A DNA stretch of 64,000 nucleotides from Pachyrhynchus sulphureomaculatus (Eukaryota; Arthropoda; Insecta; Coleoptera; Curculionidae). Positions 1 to 18,108 of this stretch are shown here, piece after piece. The notes under the pieces are model-generated. The model was not told the DNA's origin and did not search any database. It saw only the letters and a list, made by a program, of their open reading frames with translations. Location: assembly GCA_019049505.1 (NCBI GenBank), contig CM032446.1:51960620-52024619 (forward strand). The letters are read 5' to 3'. A program made the translations under genes and the position numbers. Position 1 is the first letter of the stretch. The number at the start of each line of letters is the position of its first letter.

Positions 1-115
1 AAGTGCCACACGGCAATCGAAAGTAGAAGCTTCCAGCTTTCATTAACACCCCCTATTAATTTTTTTTTTGGATCAAACCAATTTTGAAGACCAGTCTTCC
101 GTCCAAAAAGAATGC

Positions 116-1187
<1,072 letters not shown>

Positions 1188-1455
1188 CGAGGGTGAATTG
1201 CAAGGTCTTGCAAAAAATAAAGGAAACAACATTTTCTGCAAAAACAAAAGTTTATTTCTCAACATAATCTCGATTGAGCTCAATACAATTGTTTCGAACC
1301 GAGTATAATACCACCTCTTCACACATATAATCTTTTCATTCGACGAAAATTTCTGTCTCACAAGCCAATTTTTTACATTAAGAAAAACAAAAAAAGTCGC
1401 TTGGAGCTAAATGTGAGGAACAGGTTGGGTGGGGAACTATTTCGAAGCCCATTTT
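1188..1455 (-). pseudogene. mariner transposase relic, 3' end
   Basis: On the minus strand the decayed frame reads LAPSDFFCFS, the block holding the last catalytic Asp of mariner D,D34D transposases. Further on, RDYVEK followed by a stop matches the usual mariner C-terminus. The low-coordinate end starts CGAGGGTG after a TA, which resembles an irritans-type mariner inverted repeat and its TA target. Several stops and frameshifts make it dead. A LINE fragment abuts it at about 1456, so the LINE probably inserted into or replaced the rest of the element. Confidence 0.6.
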
Positions 1456-2775
1456 GTGCACTTTTACCATTACAATTTTATACCATTGCCAAAAAAGAAT
1501 AACCCTAGAAAGTGCGAGGAATATCGGAATATTAGTCTTGAAATTCTTCCTTAAAATAATCCACCAAAGAGTATATAAAAAAGTAGATACACGTACTGGA
1601 CAAGCACACGGCTTTAGGAAAGGACTAGGAACGAGGGACGCACTATTTTTCTGCGTTCTGATTGAAAGAAGTAGGGATGTCAACTCTGATGTTTAATTTA
1701 TGCTTTAGAGATTTGCAAAAAGCCTTTGATATGATAAATCATGAGAGAATGATGGAAATACTACAATCGTGTAACATTGATGACAAAGACTTACAAATAT
1801 CAAGTTTATACTGGAACGAAACTGCCAAAATAAAAGTTGAAAATCGCATGTCCAAAGAAATAAAAATAAAGAAAGGCGTACGTCAGGCTTGTATTTTGTC
1901 ACCCCTGTTATTGACTGTCTATTTGGAGGAAATCTTCAATAAAGCATTTTCTGATAAAAAAGATGGAATTACAAATCAATGGTGTGTGTGTAACTAACCA
2001 CCGCTACGTTGATGATATTGTCATTCTAGTGATAGTGAAGAAGGCCTACAAAGACTCATGAATCGAATTGTTGATGCATGTGAAGAATATGGAATGAAGC
2101 CGAATATGAACAAAACAAAAACAAGGGCGGTCTCTACGAATTCTAATACAAACATAAATAAATACATCAATAAACACTTGAAAGGGTAACAAAAATAATA
2201 ACTTACTTAGGAAGCGTAATTAGTGAAGATTGGGACCACTCTATTGAAATACGCTCAAGAACTGAAAAAGCACAAAACGCCAGCATACTCTGTAACTGCC
2301 AACTGAACTTAAAAACAAGGACAAGAGTGCTAAGATGCTACGTGTTCTCTGTCATGTTATACGGTATAGAAGCTGCGACAATCACAGAGGCAACACAACA
2401 AAGAATGGAGTCATTCGAGATGTGGTGCTATCGCCGAATGATGCGTGTTCCTTGGACAGCGCATATCACAAACGTGGAAATACCTGATCGGATTTGAAAG
2501 GAATGAGAGTTGATTCCAGCTGTTAGAGAAAGAAAAAGCACTTACTTTGGCCATATTGTGAGAAGCCAAAAATATGAGCTCCTGCACCTTATAATCGAAG
2601 GAAAAATAATCGGTAGGCGAGGACCAGGAAGGCGCCGCAACTCCTGATTGAAAAATTTGTGCCGGTGCGCAAACATGACATCTATTGAACTGTTTAGAGC
2701 AGCAATAGATAAAATCAGATGGGCAAATGTGATCGCTAACACTCTTAGAAGATAAGGCACACTAAGAAGAAGTAG
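1456..2775 (+). pseudogene. non-LTR retrotransposon reverse transcriptase relic
   Basis: Plus-strand frames give RT landmarks in order: HGFRKGLGTRDALF (fingers), DLQKAFDMINHERMM (motif A, F-D-x-x-K-A-F-D type), KKGVRQACILSPLL (motif B, GVRQGCILSP type), then RYVDDIVIL at about 2008 (the catalytic YxDD box). After that come a thumb-like stretch and the tail RRMMRVPWTAHITNVEI. The pieces lie in different frames with several stops, so the copy is dead. There is no endonuclease domain, which fits the usual 5' truncation. The style resembles insect RTE/Jockey-group ORF2, but I cannot fix the clade. It lies between a mariner relic and a Helitron relic. Confidence 0.8.
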
Positions 2776-2783
2776 AAGTTATT

Positions 2784-3160
2784 ACTAGCGACTCACCCCG
2801 GCTTCGCACTGGAGTTGTTGTTACGTTATTGTTTAACTCTTCGTTATAGTTTAGTGTAGACAAAAATACTATGCCTGAAATATTTTTTTAAGAAAGTTTA
2901 AAATATTTCGTTATACAATACATTAAGTGTCCGAGTGCCGGAACAAATAGATTGTGTTTGGACGGTACACGTGACTGGACCACATATGTGGTCATGGGAA
3001 AAACATGTAACGCTAAGGTCGAAACTAGCTACGTTTAATGTCTGACCCTGAGCTTTATTGATCGTCATCGAGAAACACAGTTTTATAGGAAACTGGAGCA
3101 ATTTAAATTGAAACGGTAGGTCGGTTGGTTAGCTCCACAGCCTGTCAGAATCGTGCATAC
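2784..3160 (-). pseudogene. Helitron relic: PIF1-like helicase C-terminus and 3' end
   Basis: The minus strand at 3101-2898 encodes FPIKLCFSMTINKAQGQTL, the last helicase motif of the PIF1 domain of Helitron Rep/Hel proteins (usual form FAMTINKAQGQTL). VLYNEIF follows, near the normal protein end. About 110 bp further the strand reads GCGAAGCCGGGG and stops at CTAGT (2788-2784), the expected 3' CTRR-T terminus of insect Helitrons. The Rep part and most of the helicase are absent. Beyond about 3160 the sequence is no longer recognisable. Confidence 0.65.
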
Positions 3161-4439
3161 AATCAAATAATTTTTAAGGACCTTTATTTGTAATCTAGTG
3201 CAGATGCATAATTTTGGTGGATTTAAATTATGCAGCAATATTATAGGATCCCCTATTTTTAGAATCAGTTTGTGGGCAGCACAAGTTCATATATATTCTT
3301 GTAAAATCTCTAAACCGTATTTAATTTGTTATGAATTTCCATTTTCCTACCTAAATTACTTTCTTTAGTTGAAGTATTTTAACACGTCTATTTTTAATAT
3401 TTTTACTTTAATAATCTGGGCTAACTTTGCAGGTAGACATATGCTGTCGCGGACTGTTTTTAGAACTATTGGAGGTGACCAATATTGCCTTAACATTGTT
3501 TTTCAGTAGCTCTAACTATTAATGCAGCGCACGCGAATATACCTCTTCGGTGATTCATTTTTTCCCGACTTCATCGATATTTATCGTCATAGATCGGCTA
3601 ATTTAGACAAAATATCCACGAACTACCCTCCTCGTAAAACATTCTATGCATTAGCGAAAACCAGAGTAAAATCCGTTGAGCAGTTGCTGAGAAAATCGTG
3701 CACAGACAGACAAAGAGACAGACGCGGCGGGGGACCTTGTTTTATAATATGTATTGATTTTTAGTCTTAAAGAACTTTAAAAGGCATGGTGTTCGATGGG
3801 TTCAAAATAAAATATGTTATTGTATTAGTTGACTGGTTCTTGGTTGAAAAAAAAAAAAAAATTTTTAGTGTAATTGTTACTAACAAAACTAGGCTTTTGA
3901 AGACTGTAAGAAGAGGTAATATCAAATATACCATGGTTCGACCTTTCTTGTTTTCCAAAAGCCAAGGAACTAGAATGTCAATGTTGATTTGGCATTATTT
4001 TCACTTTAAGCATTCCAAAGAGTTATTTTTTTGTTCGTAGAAAGTTGTAAAAGGTTTCAAACGAAATTTACATAATGCTTGCTGCTATATGAATCACCAA
4101 GAAAATTTAGAGTTGGTTATGCCAAAAAATTTTTGAATTATAAAAGACTAAATTTCTAGAATCTTTCTCACTCGTAGCATAGTAGCTGCAAGATTTCATA
4201 TTTCCAAAGCCTTTTCTGTGACCACCTTGCCTCGTTATTAATTTTCAAAGTCAAGTAGTTATTTTGTAATTTATATTTGGGTAAATACTTACTTAATATG
4301 ATGATATATTTTTCATTTGTCTAGGTATGAAGTAAAACCTGCGGGGCTTAAAAAAAATGTTCCTCTACAGTCTAAACTAATACACTTAGTTTAACGTTAT
4401 TCAAGTTATTTCATTTCATCTATGAAAAAAAAATCATTC
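3161..4439. other. non-coding, with one repeat-like tail
   Basis: No gene seen. At 3640-3765 a stretch ends with a GACAGACAAAGAGACAGACG motif and a GGCGGGGGACC block. This style is common at the ends of non-autonomous insect DNA elements, but I cannot name the family. Confidence 0.45.
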
Positions 4440-5110
4440 GTTTGTTCCTTAAAAACAACACTACAGCCTCTTCAACTTATCACCTGAGAATAATTCTTGG
4501 CCTTATAGGACCTTCTTGAGATGTTTCATCAGAAAGAAGCCCTAAGGAGCTAAATCAAGGCTGGATATAATTCCAGGAATCACACAGTTGTGCAATAGCA
4601 ACGTTTTGGTTCTTCATGAATCCGGAATTTGGCTGCTTTAGGTTTTGGATTATCGTTCCGTAAACCTCTCCATTATCCCGTTTCCCATAAATTCGATTAG
4701 CAAAATTGATTTGCAGTCCCTAAAAACGGTCATCATCAACTTTTTAGAAGAGAGAAGAGTTTTAACTTTTTTAAATTCTATTGTACTGAGCTTCTGCTTC
4801 ATCGGAGGATCCCAATAAAATATCCGAGTCTAGTCATATGTGCCAATACGAAATAAATAACTCTCACAATTCTCTGAAAAACTTCGGTCCTCGTCAGCTT
4901 TTGCTCTAGTATAGGAAGTTCGGGAATAAATCGTGCAAAAAATTTTTTAATCCTTAAATTTTCATTCTATAATCCTTCAAACCGAAGTTTTGGATACTCG
5001 TACTACCCTAGCTAGCATTGGGATCTCCATTCGTCGACCTGACAACAGCAAAGCCTTAAAAAGTCTGATGGTTTCCTCAGTTCTTACCTAAGCCGTTCTT
5101 CTTAATCTGG
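4440..5110 (-). pseudogene. mariner-like transposase relic
   Basis: Minus-strand fragments read, in transposase order, GRRMEIPMLARVVRVSKTSV, YWDPPMKQKLS, CKSILLIEFM (compare mariner GILLIEFM) and SLDLAPxGFFLMKHLKKV (the PDLAPSDFFLF block with the last catalytic Asp). Frame changes and stops are frequent. No inverted repeats were recognised, so the ends are approximate. Confidence 0.5.
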
Positions 5111-5375
5111 TGTCATTCTAAACTGGGTCTCGGCTCCATAAAAACGATTAAGAGCAAAATTTCATTTAAAAATAAAATGGACTGTCATTGCCGTCCATCT
5201 GGGACCTTATTTCGATTTTTTTTTTAGTGAAACATGTTATAAACGCAAGATGCCTTAAATTACTTTTACTCATTTTCTGAAAGAAAGAAAATCTTGCAAA
5301 ATGCAACAATTCTGTAAACAAAATCTCATCAAAATATTTAGAATTGCGACAATAATTGAACACCCAAGCAATTTT

Positions 5376-6070
5376 TAGCGCTATATACGGAACACTTACG
5401 GATCACTTCGGTCTCCGTCAGATCAGATTTTCTCGGAAACCATTTGACACAGAAAGTTGAAATTTGTCACAAATATAGGAATTTTGACTCAAGGGTTTAG
5501 TTTTGGGGGTACGGGTAAAATTGGAAGTGAAAAAAAAAGTTGCAATGTCATCATATAATGTAATACTCGCGTAAACTTTTCTTTACATTATTTTAAAAAA
5601 ATTGCCAAAAATTGCTGCCCCCCACCCCATCTCTAAGAGTACTAATCAAAAAATTTTGAAAAAACTCTAGCATATTCTCCTTAAGGTGTAGATTGAGTGA
5701 AAATTATCAGAAGTGATAATTTATCCGGTATAAAAAAATATTTTGCTTGACAATATGGTGGAGATTTTTTTCGTGGAAAGTTGTGAAAACCGGAACTAAC
5801 AACCGTAAAATATCAATACATACACGTTTCGTATTCGGTGCAATCAATGATATGCTCATAAACTTTTCAGTACATTACTACTTTAAGCATTTGTCCAATC
5901 ATAGGTAGCAATTATTTATGTTTGCGTTTACTACAAGGATGTGTCGCTGTTTATATATTTTTGGTAATGTTTATATTGAAGATGAATGTGTGACTGAATT
6001 ACATAGAATACTCCGCAATCACGACATGGAACACTAATTGTGCAAGTCCGACTTGTACTTAGCCGTCTTT
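5376..6070 (+). mobile_element. dispersed non-autonomous element, family 'TTCCGTACGG', copy A
   Basis: It begins TTTTTAGCGCTATATACGGAACACTTACGG-like (imperfect) and ends near GGAACACTAATTGTGCAAG followed by a CAAGTCCGACTTG-type hairpin. The middle is non-coding and contains GGGGTTAGTTTTGGGGG-like and C-rich CCCCCCACCCC segments. The same sequence recurs at 34.9, 36.1, 40.1, 41.1 and 52.0 kb. No transposase. The subterminal inverted motif and 3' hairpin could fit a MITE or a Helentron-like element. Confidence 0.7.
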
Positions 6071-6878
6071 TTTTTTATGAATTAATTGTTATGGCTAAAA
6101 AAAATATTTTATTCTTCATATTCAAAATAAAAATCGTACTGTTTCTTTACCTACTCTTTGTCAAAAGTAAAACCGAACCTTGAAAAATATTTAAAAATCT
6201 TATATACTGTTAAGTAATCAGAACTATCTTTCTATTTATTATTATTAATAATTAAGAATTTAGGTTAAAAAACCAATATTAATTCACAGTAAAATGAGCT
6301 GTGGCACTTTTCGTGACGTACATTCAAGTTGAAGATAATTGAACTTAAACTGAAACACTGGAGTGCATGTTATTTTTGGTATAAAAACAATATTTACTTT
6401 TATATTCATTATGGTATTGACAGCTGCTTGACTAAGAAACAAAATAAGATTATCAAATATTTTACAAACTTAATGTTATTTTTTATTAAAACGAAAATAA
6501 TCATAACATCGTCTGTTTTCTTTTTTATTTATTAAAAACGACCCTTCGCAACTTTAAAAAAAAATAATTGCCAATTATATATCCCAAACTTAATCACTTC
6601 CTTTTAAAAAAAGCTAAGGTGTTTTAGGGTTTCATTAAAAATTCATCACTTTACCTCCCTCCACCAATTACAATGAAATATACTTCTTTTATAAACTCTC
6701 TAATTACCTCCGTTTTATCCCTCTAATTTCTTTTCAGCGCGCCATGAAAGAAAATTCTTTTGTAATATCTTCCTAGGAAAGATCTGTATCGTGAGCTGTA
6801 TCTGCATGTAACGTAGAGAGGCAAAACTTGAGTCTCGAACAGATTCCGAAATAAATAGAGTACGTTAAAACCAGAATT

Positions 6879-6880
<2 letters not shown>
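6071..6880. other. AT-rich non-coding stretch
   Basis: No gene or recognisable repeat seen. Confidence 0.55.
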
Positions 6881-6942
<62 letters not shown>

Positions 6943-6948
6943 ATATAA
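6881..6948. repeat. (TA)n microsatellite
   Basis: Alternating TA with two phase slips, on the left side of a partial 334-family unit. Confidence 0.95.
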
Positions 6949-6949
6949 T

Positions 6950-7090
6950 ACGTTGAACCATATGTGCGTCTGAGGTGAATCCCTCGAAAAATCGTGTTGG
7001 CAATCTAACTACTCTGTAGGAATGTATGGCTACACCGAGTTACACGCAGCACGAGGTATGCGTTTCTTTGGTACAATTTGTTGTATCTTA

Positions 7091-7092
<2 letters not shown>
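6950..7092 (-). mobile_element. partial unit of the 334-bp hammerhead family
   Basis: It shares GTCTGAGGTxGATxCCTCG, then more diverged sequence, then GGTACAATTxGTTGTATCTTAC with the end of the inverted unit at 19050-19200. It lacks the ribozyme part. (TA)n lies on both sides. The strand is given relative to the main array at 18 kb. Confidence 0.65.

Positions 7093-7160
<68 letters not shown>
7093..7160. repeat. (TA)n microsatellite
   Basis: Alternating TA between the partial 334-family unit and the foldback element. Confidence 0.95.
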
Positions 7161-7164
<4 letters not shown>

Positions 7165-7211
7165 CTATAATAAAAAAGAGGAAGGACAGTAACAGGGCAC
7201 TGGCAACAAAC

Positions 7212-8515
<1,304 letters not shown>

Positions 8516-10853
8516 TGCTACTTTTGCTCGAAACTAACTGAGAAACCGACCTACCGTCGCATACATATTGTTATTCTATTTTAAATATTTTCTCTTCATC
8601 TTAAAAAATCAATATCTACCCTATTTATAGAGAAAATATAATCAGCAACTCACTGTTGTCATTCTAAATGAAGAACGTAGGAAATGTGAGCAACATATCA
8701 TTAATACTTAATACACACACGATTAAGCAAAATATTGAAATCGGTAAAAGTCGTGAACGCTTACTTATATTCCAGCTTCTGGTTATTTTTCTGCTAGTGT
8801 AAAGTTGTATTTTGACAGAGGGTACCTAATATATCTTGTGCTACGTACTCTCTTAAGAAGTTTATTAATGCTAATTTTCTTCTCGACATTTGTAAAAGAA
8901 TTATTATTAATTCACAAAATAAACTCGCCTTTTTGGTACAGAAATTCATAGGAAACATCTTAATATTTTATCAACTAGGCGTCAATTTGGAGTTAATTTT
9001 TTTTTATTGAATAACTGACATTATTGTTGCGTAGAATTTTGTTAAAGAAGTATAAAGGATATAATTTTTTCAAACTTAAGGTTCTTTAGAAAAGGACTAA
9101 TTTAGAAAATGATTAATCTAATTTTGATGAAAAAAATATTATATATTTGATATAAAATGAAATTAAAGAATTACATATGTCTTGTTTTAATACAAAGTGC
9201 TCCACATAAAAGTTTAATTTTACAATATTTGTAGTAAAAATATTATAATAAATGAACAACCCTTTTTTGTGCATAAGATTATGGAAAAATTTTTAATGTA
9301 TATGTGACTCATTACGTTCTCGGCACTATTCTAGAGAGCTTATTATTCAATAAGTCCTTTCCATGATAGTTTCTATTGCAACCTTTGGTTTTGAGATATT
9401 CTCACAACAAAAAAATCAAACGGGGTCATATCGGGGTTCGTAAAGGTCAAGTAGTAAAACAATTTATTTGGAAAAATTTCTTTAATAATTAGCAAAGCTG
9501 TATTGAAACTAGGTTCTTTGGTTATAACCATTAAAATTTTATAAAGTAAGTAGAAGAAGTTCTCATTCATAATTGTTCCACGTGCCGACATTTTGGCTCA
9601 CCCTTTTAAATCTAATAACGGCAATTTTGTTAACTGATATGGTCCTTAAGGTGGAAATGTGGTTTGCACGAGAATAAGGTTATAAATGTTGATTACCCAG
9701 ACTCCGAACAGTAGCAGTTAGGCTTTAATTCTTGCAAAACCTGTATCTTGTAGGGATGCAGACATTAATATTTACGAAGATGTTGTAATGAAGTCTTTCG
9801 TATATGCATAACACTAAATCGTTTGCGTCTGTACAAGTCGGTAGCAAAATTATTTCCCTTGTAAAACTCTCATAGACAAAAGGAACGCTCCGTTACAATA
9901 AATCCCACCTTGTCCACCTACTTACATCATAAATTTTGATATACTTGGCTGAATGTACATACTGGTTTGAATTGCGAGATCAATAAACTCGTACACAAAA
10001 GTTACGATGTTATAGGCTTTATTTAAATTATTTAATATTTTGGCTAAATACATATCGCTTTTCGTCGCAAAACATGTTTCAGTGTGCAGGTTTAATAATA
10101 TGAAAAACACGATTAATTCCCTTGGCGAGATTACCTCATTCCTACCGAGCAATTTAAAACTCATTAGGGGACTTTGTCATACAATTTCATCAACTCACAT
10201 CGTTCTTTATGTGCTCCTATTAGGGTATCGCTAATCAGAATTGAGTGCAGTAATTAGGAGCTCACTGAAGGTTTCGAGATAGCAGAATTGCGTAGTTCAC
10301 ATTATTAAAAATTAAATGAAGTTCCTAAACATTTAAGCTGCAGTTTTAAACTTATTTAAATATTATCGTTATGTCAGACCTAATTCTAAAACGAAAGCAT
10401 ATGTGGATTGATTATTGTTAACAGAGAAATACAAAAAAATTGCTGTAAATTGTATCTCTGGCTAGTGTCATTCTAATATCAAAAGACCTACTTGCTTTCT
10501 GCAAAAGGCAGTTTAATTACACGTCACAGTTGTTAAATGTCGGCTAGACAGTGCCTTTGTGATAATCCCTAATAAAAAAAAATAACTAAAAAAAAAAAAA
10601 AAACTTTTTTTAATAAAGGGGTACAGAGTTCATCTTAAAAGTCAGTACCTACCTGTTCAAACAAGGTAATACAATTAACAAAAGAAATTCATGGCGTTAT
10701 TACTCTAAACGAACAACGGAAGGAACGTAAGCAATATGTAGTTTAATTAACAGACTTAATATAATACGCAAATACATAAAATTACACAAATTTTCGAGTC
10801 GGCACATGCAGGGCTAGTAGTTTCTTTTTTCTTTGGCAAGTGCCGATTGATCT

Positions 10854-10854
<1 letters not shown>
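8516..10854. other. AT-rich non-coding stretch
   Basis: No gene recognised. At 9591-9373 on the minus strand a short frame contains NPDMTPFDFF, faintly like the mariner PDLAPSDFF block. This is too weak to call. (A)n runs occur at about 10580-10605. Confidence 0.5.
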
Positions 10855-10924
<70 letters not shown>

Positions 10925-10931
10925 TTATATA
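10855..10931. repeat. (TA)n microsatellite
   Basis: A TA tract with two TTT interruptions, abutting the 3' end of the minus-strand LTR-like element. Confidence 0.95.
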
Positions 10932-10932
10932 T

Positions 10933-13977
<3,045 letters not shown>

Positions 13978-14061
<84 letters not shown>

Positions 14062-14064
14062 TAT
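13978..14064. repeat. (TA)n microsatellite
   Basis: A TA tract directly after the Helitron CTAG terminus, consistent with insertion into AT-rich target DNA. Confidence 0.95.
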
Positions 14065-14300
14065 GGTGTTATCGAAATCCCAACATATATTGGAACTGGC
14101 ACCTCCTTGTAGCAAGAGCGATTACAGAAAATTCACCTTTAATAGCAGATCTCAATAATAAAGTAAAAAATCGACCCTAAAGAAATGATGAAATTAATAT
14201 ATTGCTTTCGCTTCGCCACTGGTAAAAACCACTTAACGTGACATTTACAGTATTGCTGATATTGAATTAGGCCTTTTCCAACAAATTAAAAAAAAATATA
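14065..14300 (+). mobile_element. family-3 unit at a (TA)n edge
   Basis: It contains ATATATTGGAACTGGC, TAGCAAGA and GAAAATTCA followed by a TCTCAAT segment. The same order appears on the minus strand at 21205-21113, also at a (TA)n edge. Non-coding. Confidence 0.55.
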
Positions 14301-15022
14301 TATAAAAATTGTTCCCTTTTAAAATACTTAGTTACTGACACCCAACAATTAATTCCACTTTAAGTTTTATATTTTAATATTCTAGTTATCAAAAAAGGAT
14401 TGGAAATTTTTTTATAATCTTTTATTAAAAAATTAGTTTTTATTGAATTGCAATACCTCCGCTTATTCAAAAAACTTTAACCAGTTTATTTTTGGTTAGG
14501 CGAGCTCGCCCGTAGTTGTTTTGAGCTAACTTCTTTTTTTTATGACACTAATCTTACAAGACTATTTTATTAAAATAAACCACTTTAAAATGACTAATTT
14601 ATTGGAAAATATTGGCAGACCCGTGGAAACGAAACGACTTTAAATAAAGGATAAGATGGGCAACCTAGTATACTTGCAGTTGTAGAGGGCGTTTATATCC
14701 TGGGTCATTGCCACTGCTGGTTTTAACGTTTAAGTTAACCTCACTGTTCGAGCAAAATAAAAACGCAATTTGGCAAAGATTTTTCTAATTGCCAGTTAAT
14801 ACCGAAATGGTAAGCGATTTTCTTCTAAGAAGTCTAAAGTTTTTTAGTGCTAAAGTGAAAAACCAAGGTAGGTTTAACAAAGTATTTGTTTATTATTTTT
14901 ATTTTTTTTGTTTACCATCTATCTGGAATCTAATATTTAAATAAAACGTGTAAAAATGTTTTTCTTAATATTTTCTATTCTTTGTGTAGTAAAATTCAAG
15001 CAGAGTATGTATATATATATAT
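14301..15022. other. AT-rich non-coding stretch
   Basis: No gene. The AATGGTAAGCGATTTTC and AGTGCTAAAGTGAAAAA motifs at 14800-14865 recur at 20637-20695, so part of this is an older dispersed repeat. A short TA tract lies at 15008-15022. Confidence 0.5.
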
Positions 15023-16155
15023 TGTAACATTCATTTTTTCCTAGATTTTAAGACCATGTAATGTTACTGATTTTTCCATTTCAAATTGTACTTATTTTCA
15101 TTTTTGTTCCGAACGGTATATTAAACAGGGATTCCCAGACGTTCGGTATATACGGTTTTGCGGGTTCCTGACCGAACCTCTCGCTACGCCGCGATTGGTG
15201 GAATGTTTGATCGGCAGTTTTGATTGGAGCGTCGTGATAGTACTGGCAAAAGTCGCACGATTATTTAAGGCTCCGCAGACCGTAAATCGAGGTTGTTTTC
15301 CATCTAGCCGCAACCAGGCAGTACCATCAAGCCGCTGCCAGGCTGTTTTCCATCTAGCCGCAGCCAGGCAGTACCGTCTAGCCGAGAGGCTATTTTCCAT
15401 CTAGCCGAAGTAGGCTAATTTTCATCAGAGCCGCTAAGTAAAAGCACCAGTGTCTTAAATAAAAGCCGTAGTGAGCTTTCTAAGTGTTTGTTAAGAAAAA
15501 GTGTGAAATCGGGCGTAGTCGATCACAGCAGGAATAAAAAACAGTAAGTCAACAAAACTCCCTTCAATAGACTTATTCGAGAGTAGCGCCTTAACTGCAA
15601 CGTAAAACAGACTAAAAAGTGAAGTGTAAAGCACGATTTCTCGTCTTCGGGGGTTATAATAGTCTAAAATTTTAATGTAACAACTACTAGTTAGGCTAGA
15701 ATTTGTTAGGTAAAACTGTAAAGGTTAGAACTTTTCATTTTAAAAACAAGAATAAATTTCCTTTTTTTTGATTAAAGCTAGTGTCTCACTGAATATTTAT
15801 TTTTCTTTTCAGGATAAGTTGTACTAGACTAATTCTTTTTAGTAATACCCATAAAACCCTTCAGCATTTTTTTCCATTTTTTTTAGCTGAAGTTAGATCC
15901 TTTCTATTTTAAAATGGATGGTGCCCAAAATTTCGTACAGCTAAAGCCTTTTAAAAAAAATAGAAATTAGTTCCAAAAAGACGTAAGACAATTATCTCTT
16001 ACCCATATCTCTCTACCAAGGAAAACTGAGCTAGTGTGTGTTTAATTTCTTTAGTTCTTTTAAAATCAGGGTTCACTCAATTCAGTATCAGAAATTAAAG
16101 CGGGGCTGCAAGAAAATTGTGCTCAAGCTTGGGGCAACACATTTTTTCACACGTT

Positions 16156-16158
<3 letters not shown>
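15023..16158 (+). mobile_element. LTR-like element, copy R (probable solo LTR)
   Basis: 1136 bp beginning TGTAAC and ending GTTACA, as LTRs begin TG and end CA with a short inverted repeat. Inside are GATTATTTAAGG (possible TATA box, about 15258), AATAAAAGCCG (possible polyadenylation signal, about 15460) and tandem units of CATCTAGCCGCAGCCAGGC at 15300-15420. No ORF of a known protein. It is an inverted copy of 10933-12204 and is framed by (TA)n on both sides. The class (gypsy or BEL) cannot be told from the LTR alone. Confidence 0.55.
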
Positions 16159-16234
<76 letters not shown>

Positions 16235-16247
16235 TATACCTATATGT

Positions 16248-16336
<89 letters not shown>
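16159..16336. repeat. (TA)n microsatellite
   Basis: Two TA tracts separated by a short GTATATACCTATATGTATAC island. Confidence 0.96.
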
Positions 16337-16338
<2 letters not shown>

Positions 16339-17986
16339 TGCCTATAGGTATAATTTTTTCTATTTAATCTCTGATTTTCGTAGGTAGAATCTCACTCATG
16401 TTGCCATTGTGGCCTATCGGTAAATGCCAGTAAAATAATAATTGGTTTTCTAACTTAAATTACAAAAGTGTTTACAGACCATCGTCAAAAACTTTTTTTG
16501 TGATTTTTAACTTCCAAGTTTTCTGTCCTGGTGCGTGCTCTATACCTGTTATTTTGAGTACCTCTTCCACTCCAAGTAGTTCCAGTGAGAATATGCGCAA
16601 AAATATTGTGAAAGCGTAAAGCAACAATTATATTCCCAGTTATTCCCTAATAATAAAAAAGTGCTTCATATTTTTATAACAAATCTTCTTAGAGCAAATG
16701 TATTTATTACAAAAGCACTTTTTCACAAGCAAACCCTTTTGGAACTAAGATACAAAAAGTTGTAACGCTGGCCGGTGTTCGCAATATTCACAGCATTTCG
16801 GCCGTCTAGTAAAGGCTACCGAGTCAGGCCACAAATTGATACAGGATTTTTTTGCAAAGATGTATTTCGCAGTCACAGTTCCTAAAATAACGACTAGGTA
16901 GTATACATCTTTGATCGGAAAAAATAAAAATAATTACTAACTACCAATTTTGAAAATTGCTAATATTGCTCCGGTATCTTACCGAAATTCGGCTTTCCTA
17001 AAAATTACTCCAGTAATGGAATGCATTTGGAATGCATTTGGCGACCTTTGATAGAGGACAGCTAACCAACTTGTTCAATTTTAGTGTTATTTGAGCTAGT
17101 ATGGCGTCTTAATAACGATTTCTCTTTGCGACACTCGCGTCACGAAATGATTCGATAGATTTAAGAGCAATAAGAATGATAATTGCCGAAATATAGACTT
17201 CGGTCACTTTAAGTAGTTATTAATTCTTTTTGAAGACCTTTACATTTATATTGTTACGGATAAAAATGCGAAAACTTCTGAGAATATACCTGAAAACTTT
17301 GTGTTCTCTCCGTTAGTACATTTATCGTTAAAAAAGTTCACAAACTTAGTAGAATTGCAAATTCAAGAGAGTTTAAAACCCTCTATCGATTTTCTAAGTT
17401 AAATGCAATCGCCATTTACCTTTTATGTTAAGTCAGTATTTCGTTGGAAACCGATAATAATGCAATTTCTTTTTATGAAGAATAAAATAATTGCAGAAGA
17501 AATTAATGTATTTCAAACTACGAGTAAAACTGTGAAGTATGTAAGGAAATTGACGACACTACAGTGGTAAACACAAATTTGCTATATGTATTTGAATATT
17601 GGATTGCGTGCGAGAGAGAATCTTAAAATCATTTTGACTTGGCGAGGAATACATCAACATGAAGGGCTTGCCTATTATAAGCGTTTGGGCTTCTATTAAT
17701 GCAAAGGAAATGTTTATTAGAATTGATAAAAGTTGTTTGTACAAGTAATTTCGCAAACTTAATAATCTGAAATAAGTATGCATATTTTATATCTGAATTA
17801 TTTTGAAAATGGTCTCGTTTATTATTTTAAAATAAGGAAAAAACTTATCTATGCGGTATCAAATCAGTATTACTCACGAATAGAGGTTATAAATTTTACT
17901 TGGTTGATGATATTTTGTTTTTGCAGTTTGTAAGCAGAAAGGCTTTAATCCTCTCAACGTTGTTTTATTCGGACTAAGATTTTTGA
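16337..17986. other. non-coding stretch
   Basis: No gene or recognisable element. The left copy of the 12-bp target duplication of the ribozyme array is at 17975-17986 (TAAGATTTTTGA). Confidence 0.55.
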
Positions 17987-18068
17987 GGTTTAACGTAAAA
18001 CAACTTAAAATAGGCAAAAAGCCCATATTCAAGCAGTCTACCCACTGTTCTCTTATTCGTCCATCCAT

Positions 18069-18108
18069 CCCGAGACGCGTTTCGCCGTATCACGGCTCAT
18101 CAGTCGGG
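18069..18108 (-). ncRNA. hammerhead ribozyme 1 (type I, minimal helix III)
   Basis: On the minus strand: helix I strands CCCGA and TCGGG; core CTGATGA (18103-18097); helix II GCCGT / ACGGC with loop GAT; GAAA (18083-18080); a two-base-pair helix III closing a GC loop; cleavage triplet GTC (18076-18074). Every invariant core position of the hammerhead is present. Predicted cleavage is between 18074 and 18073. A two-pair helix III is typical of ribozymes that work best as dimers. Confidence 0.88.

Noticed and set aside
2542..2760. 72-codon minus-strand ORF
   Set aside because: It is antisense to the C-terminal part of a plus-strand LINE.
9373..9591. Mariner-like minus-strand frame with NPDMTPFDFF
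   Set aside because: Only one weak block matches and the rest is unlike a transposase.
15098..15400. 100-codon ORF with repeated RWKTAWQRLDG-like segments
   Set aside because: It reads the tandem GCCGCAGCCAGGC units of the LTR-like element antisense; the repetition comes from the DNA.
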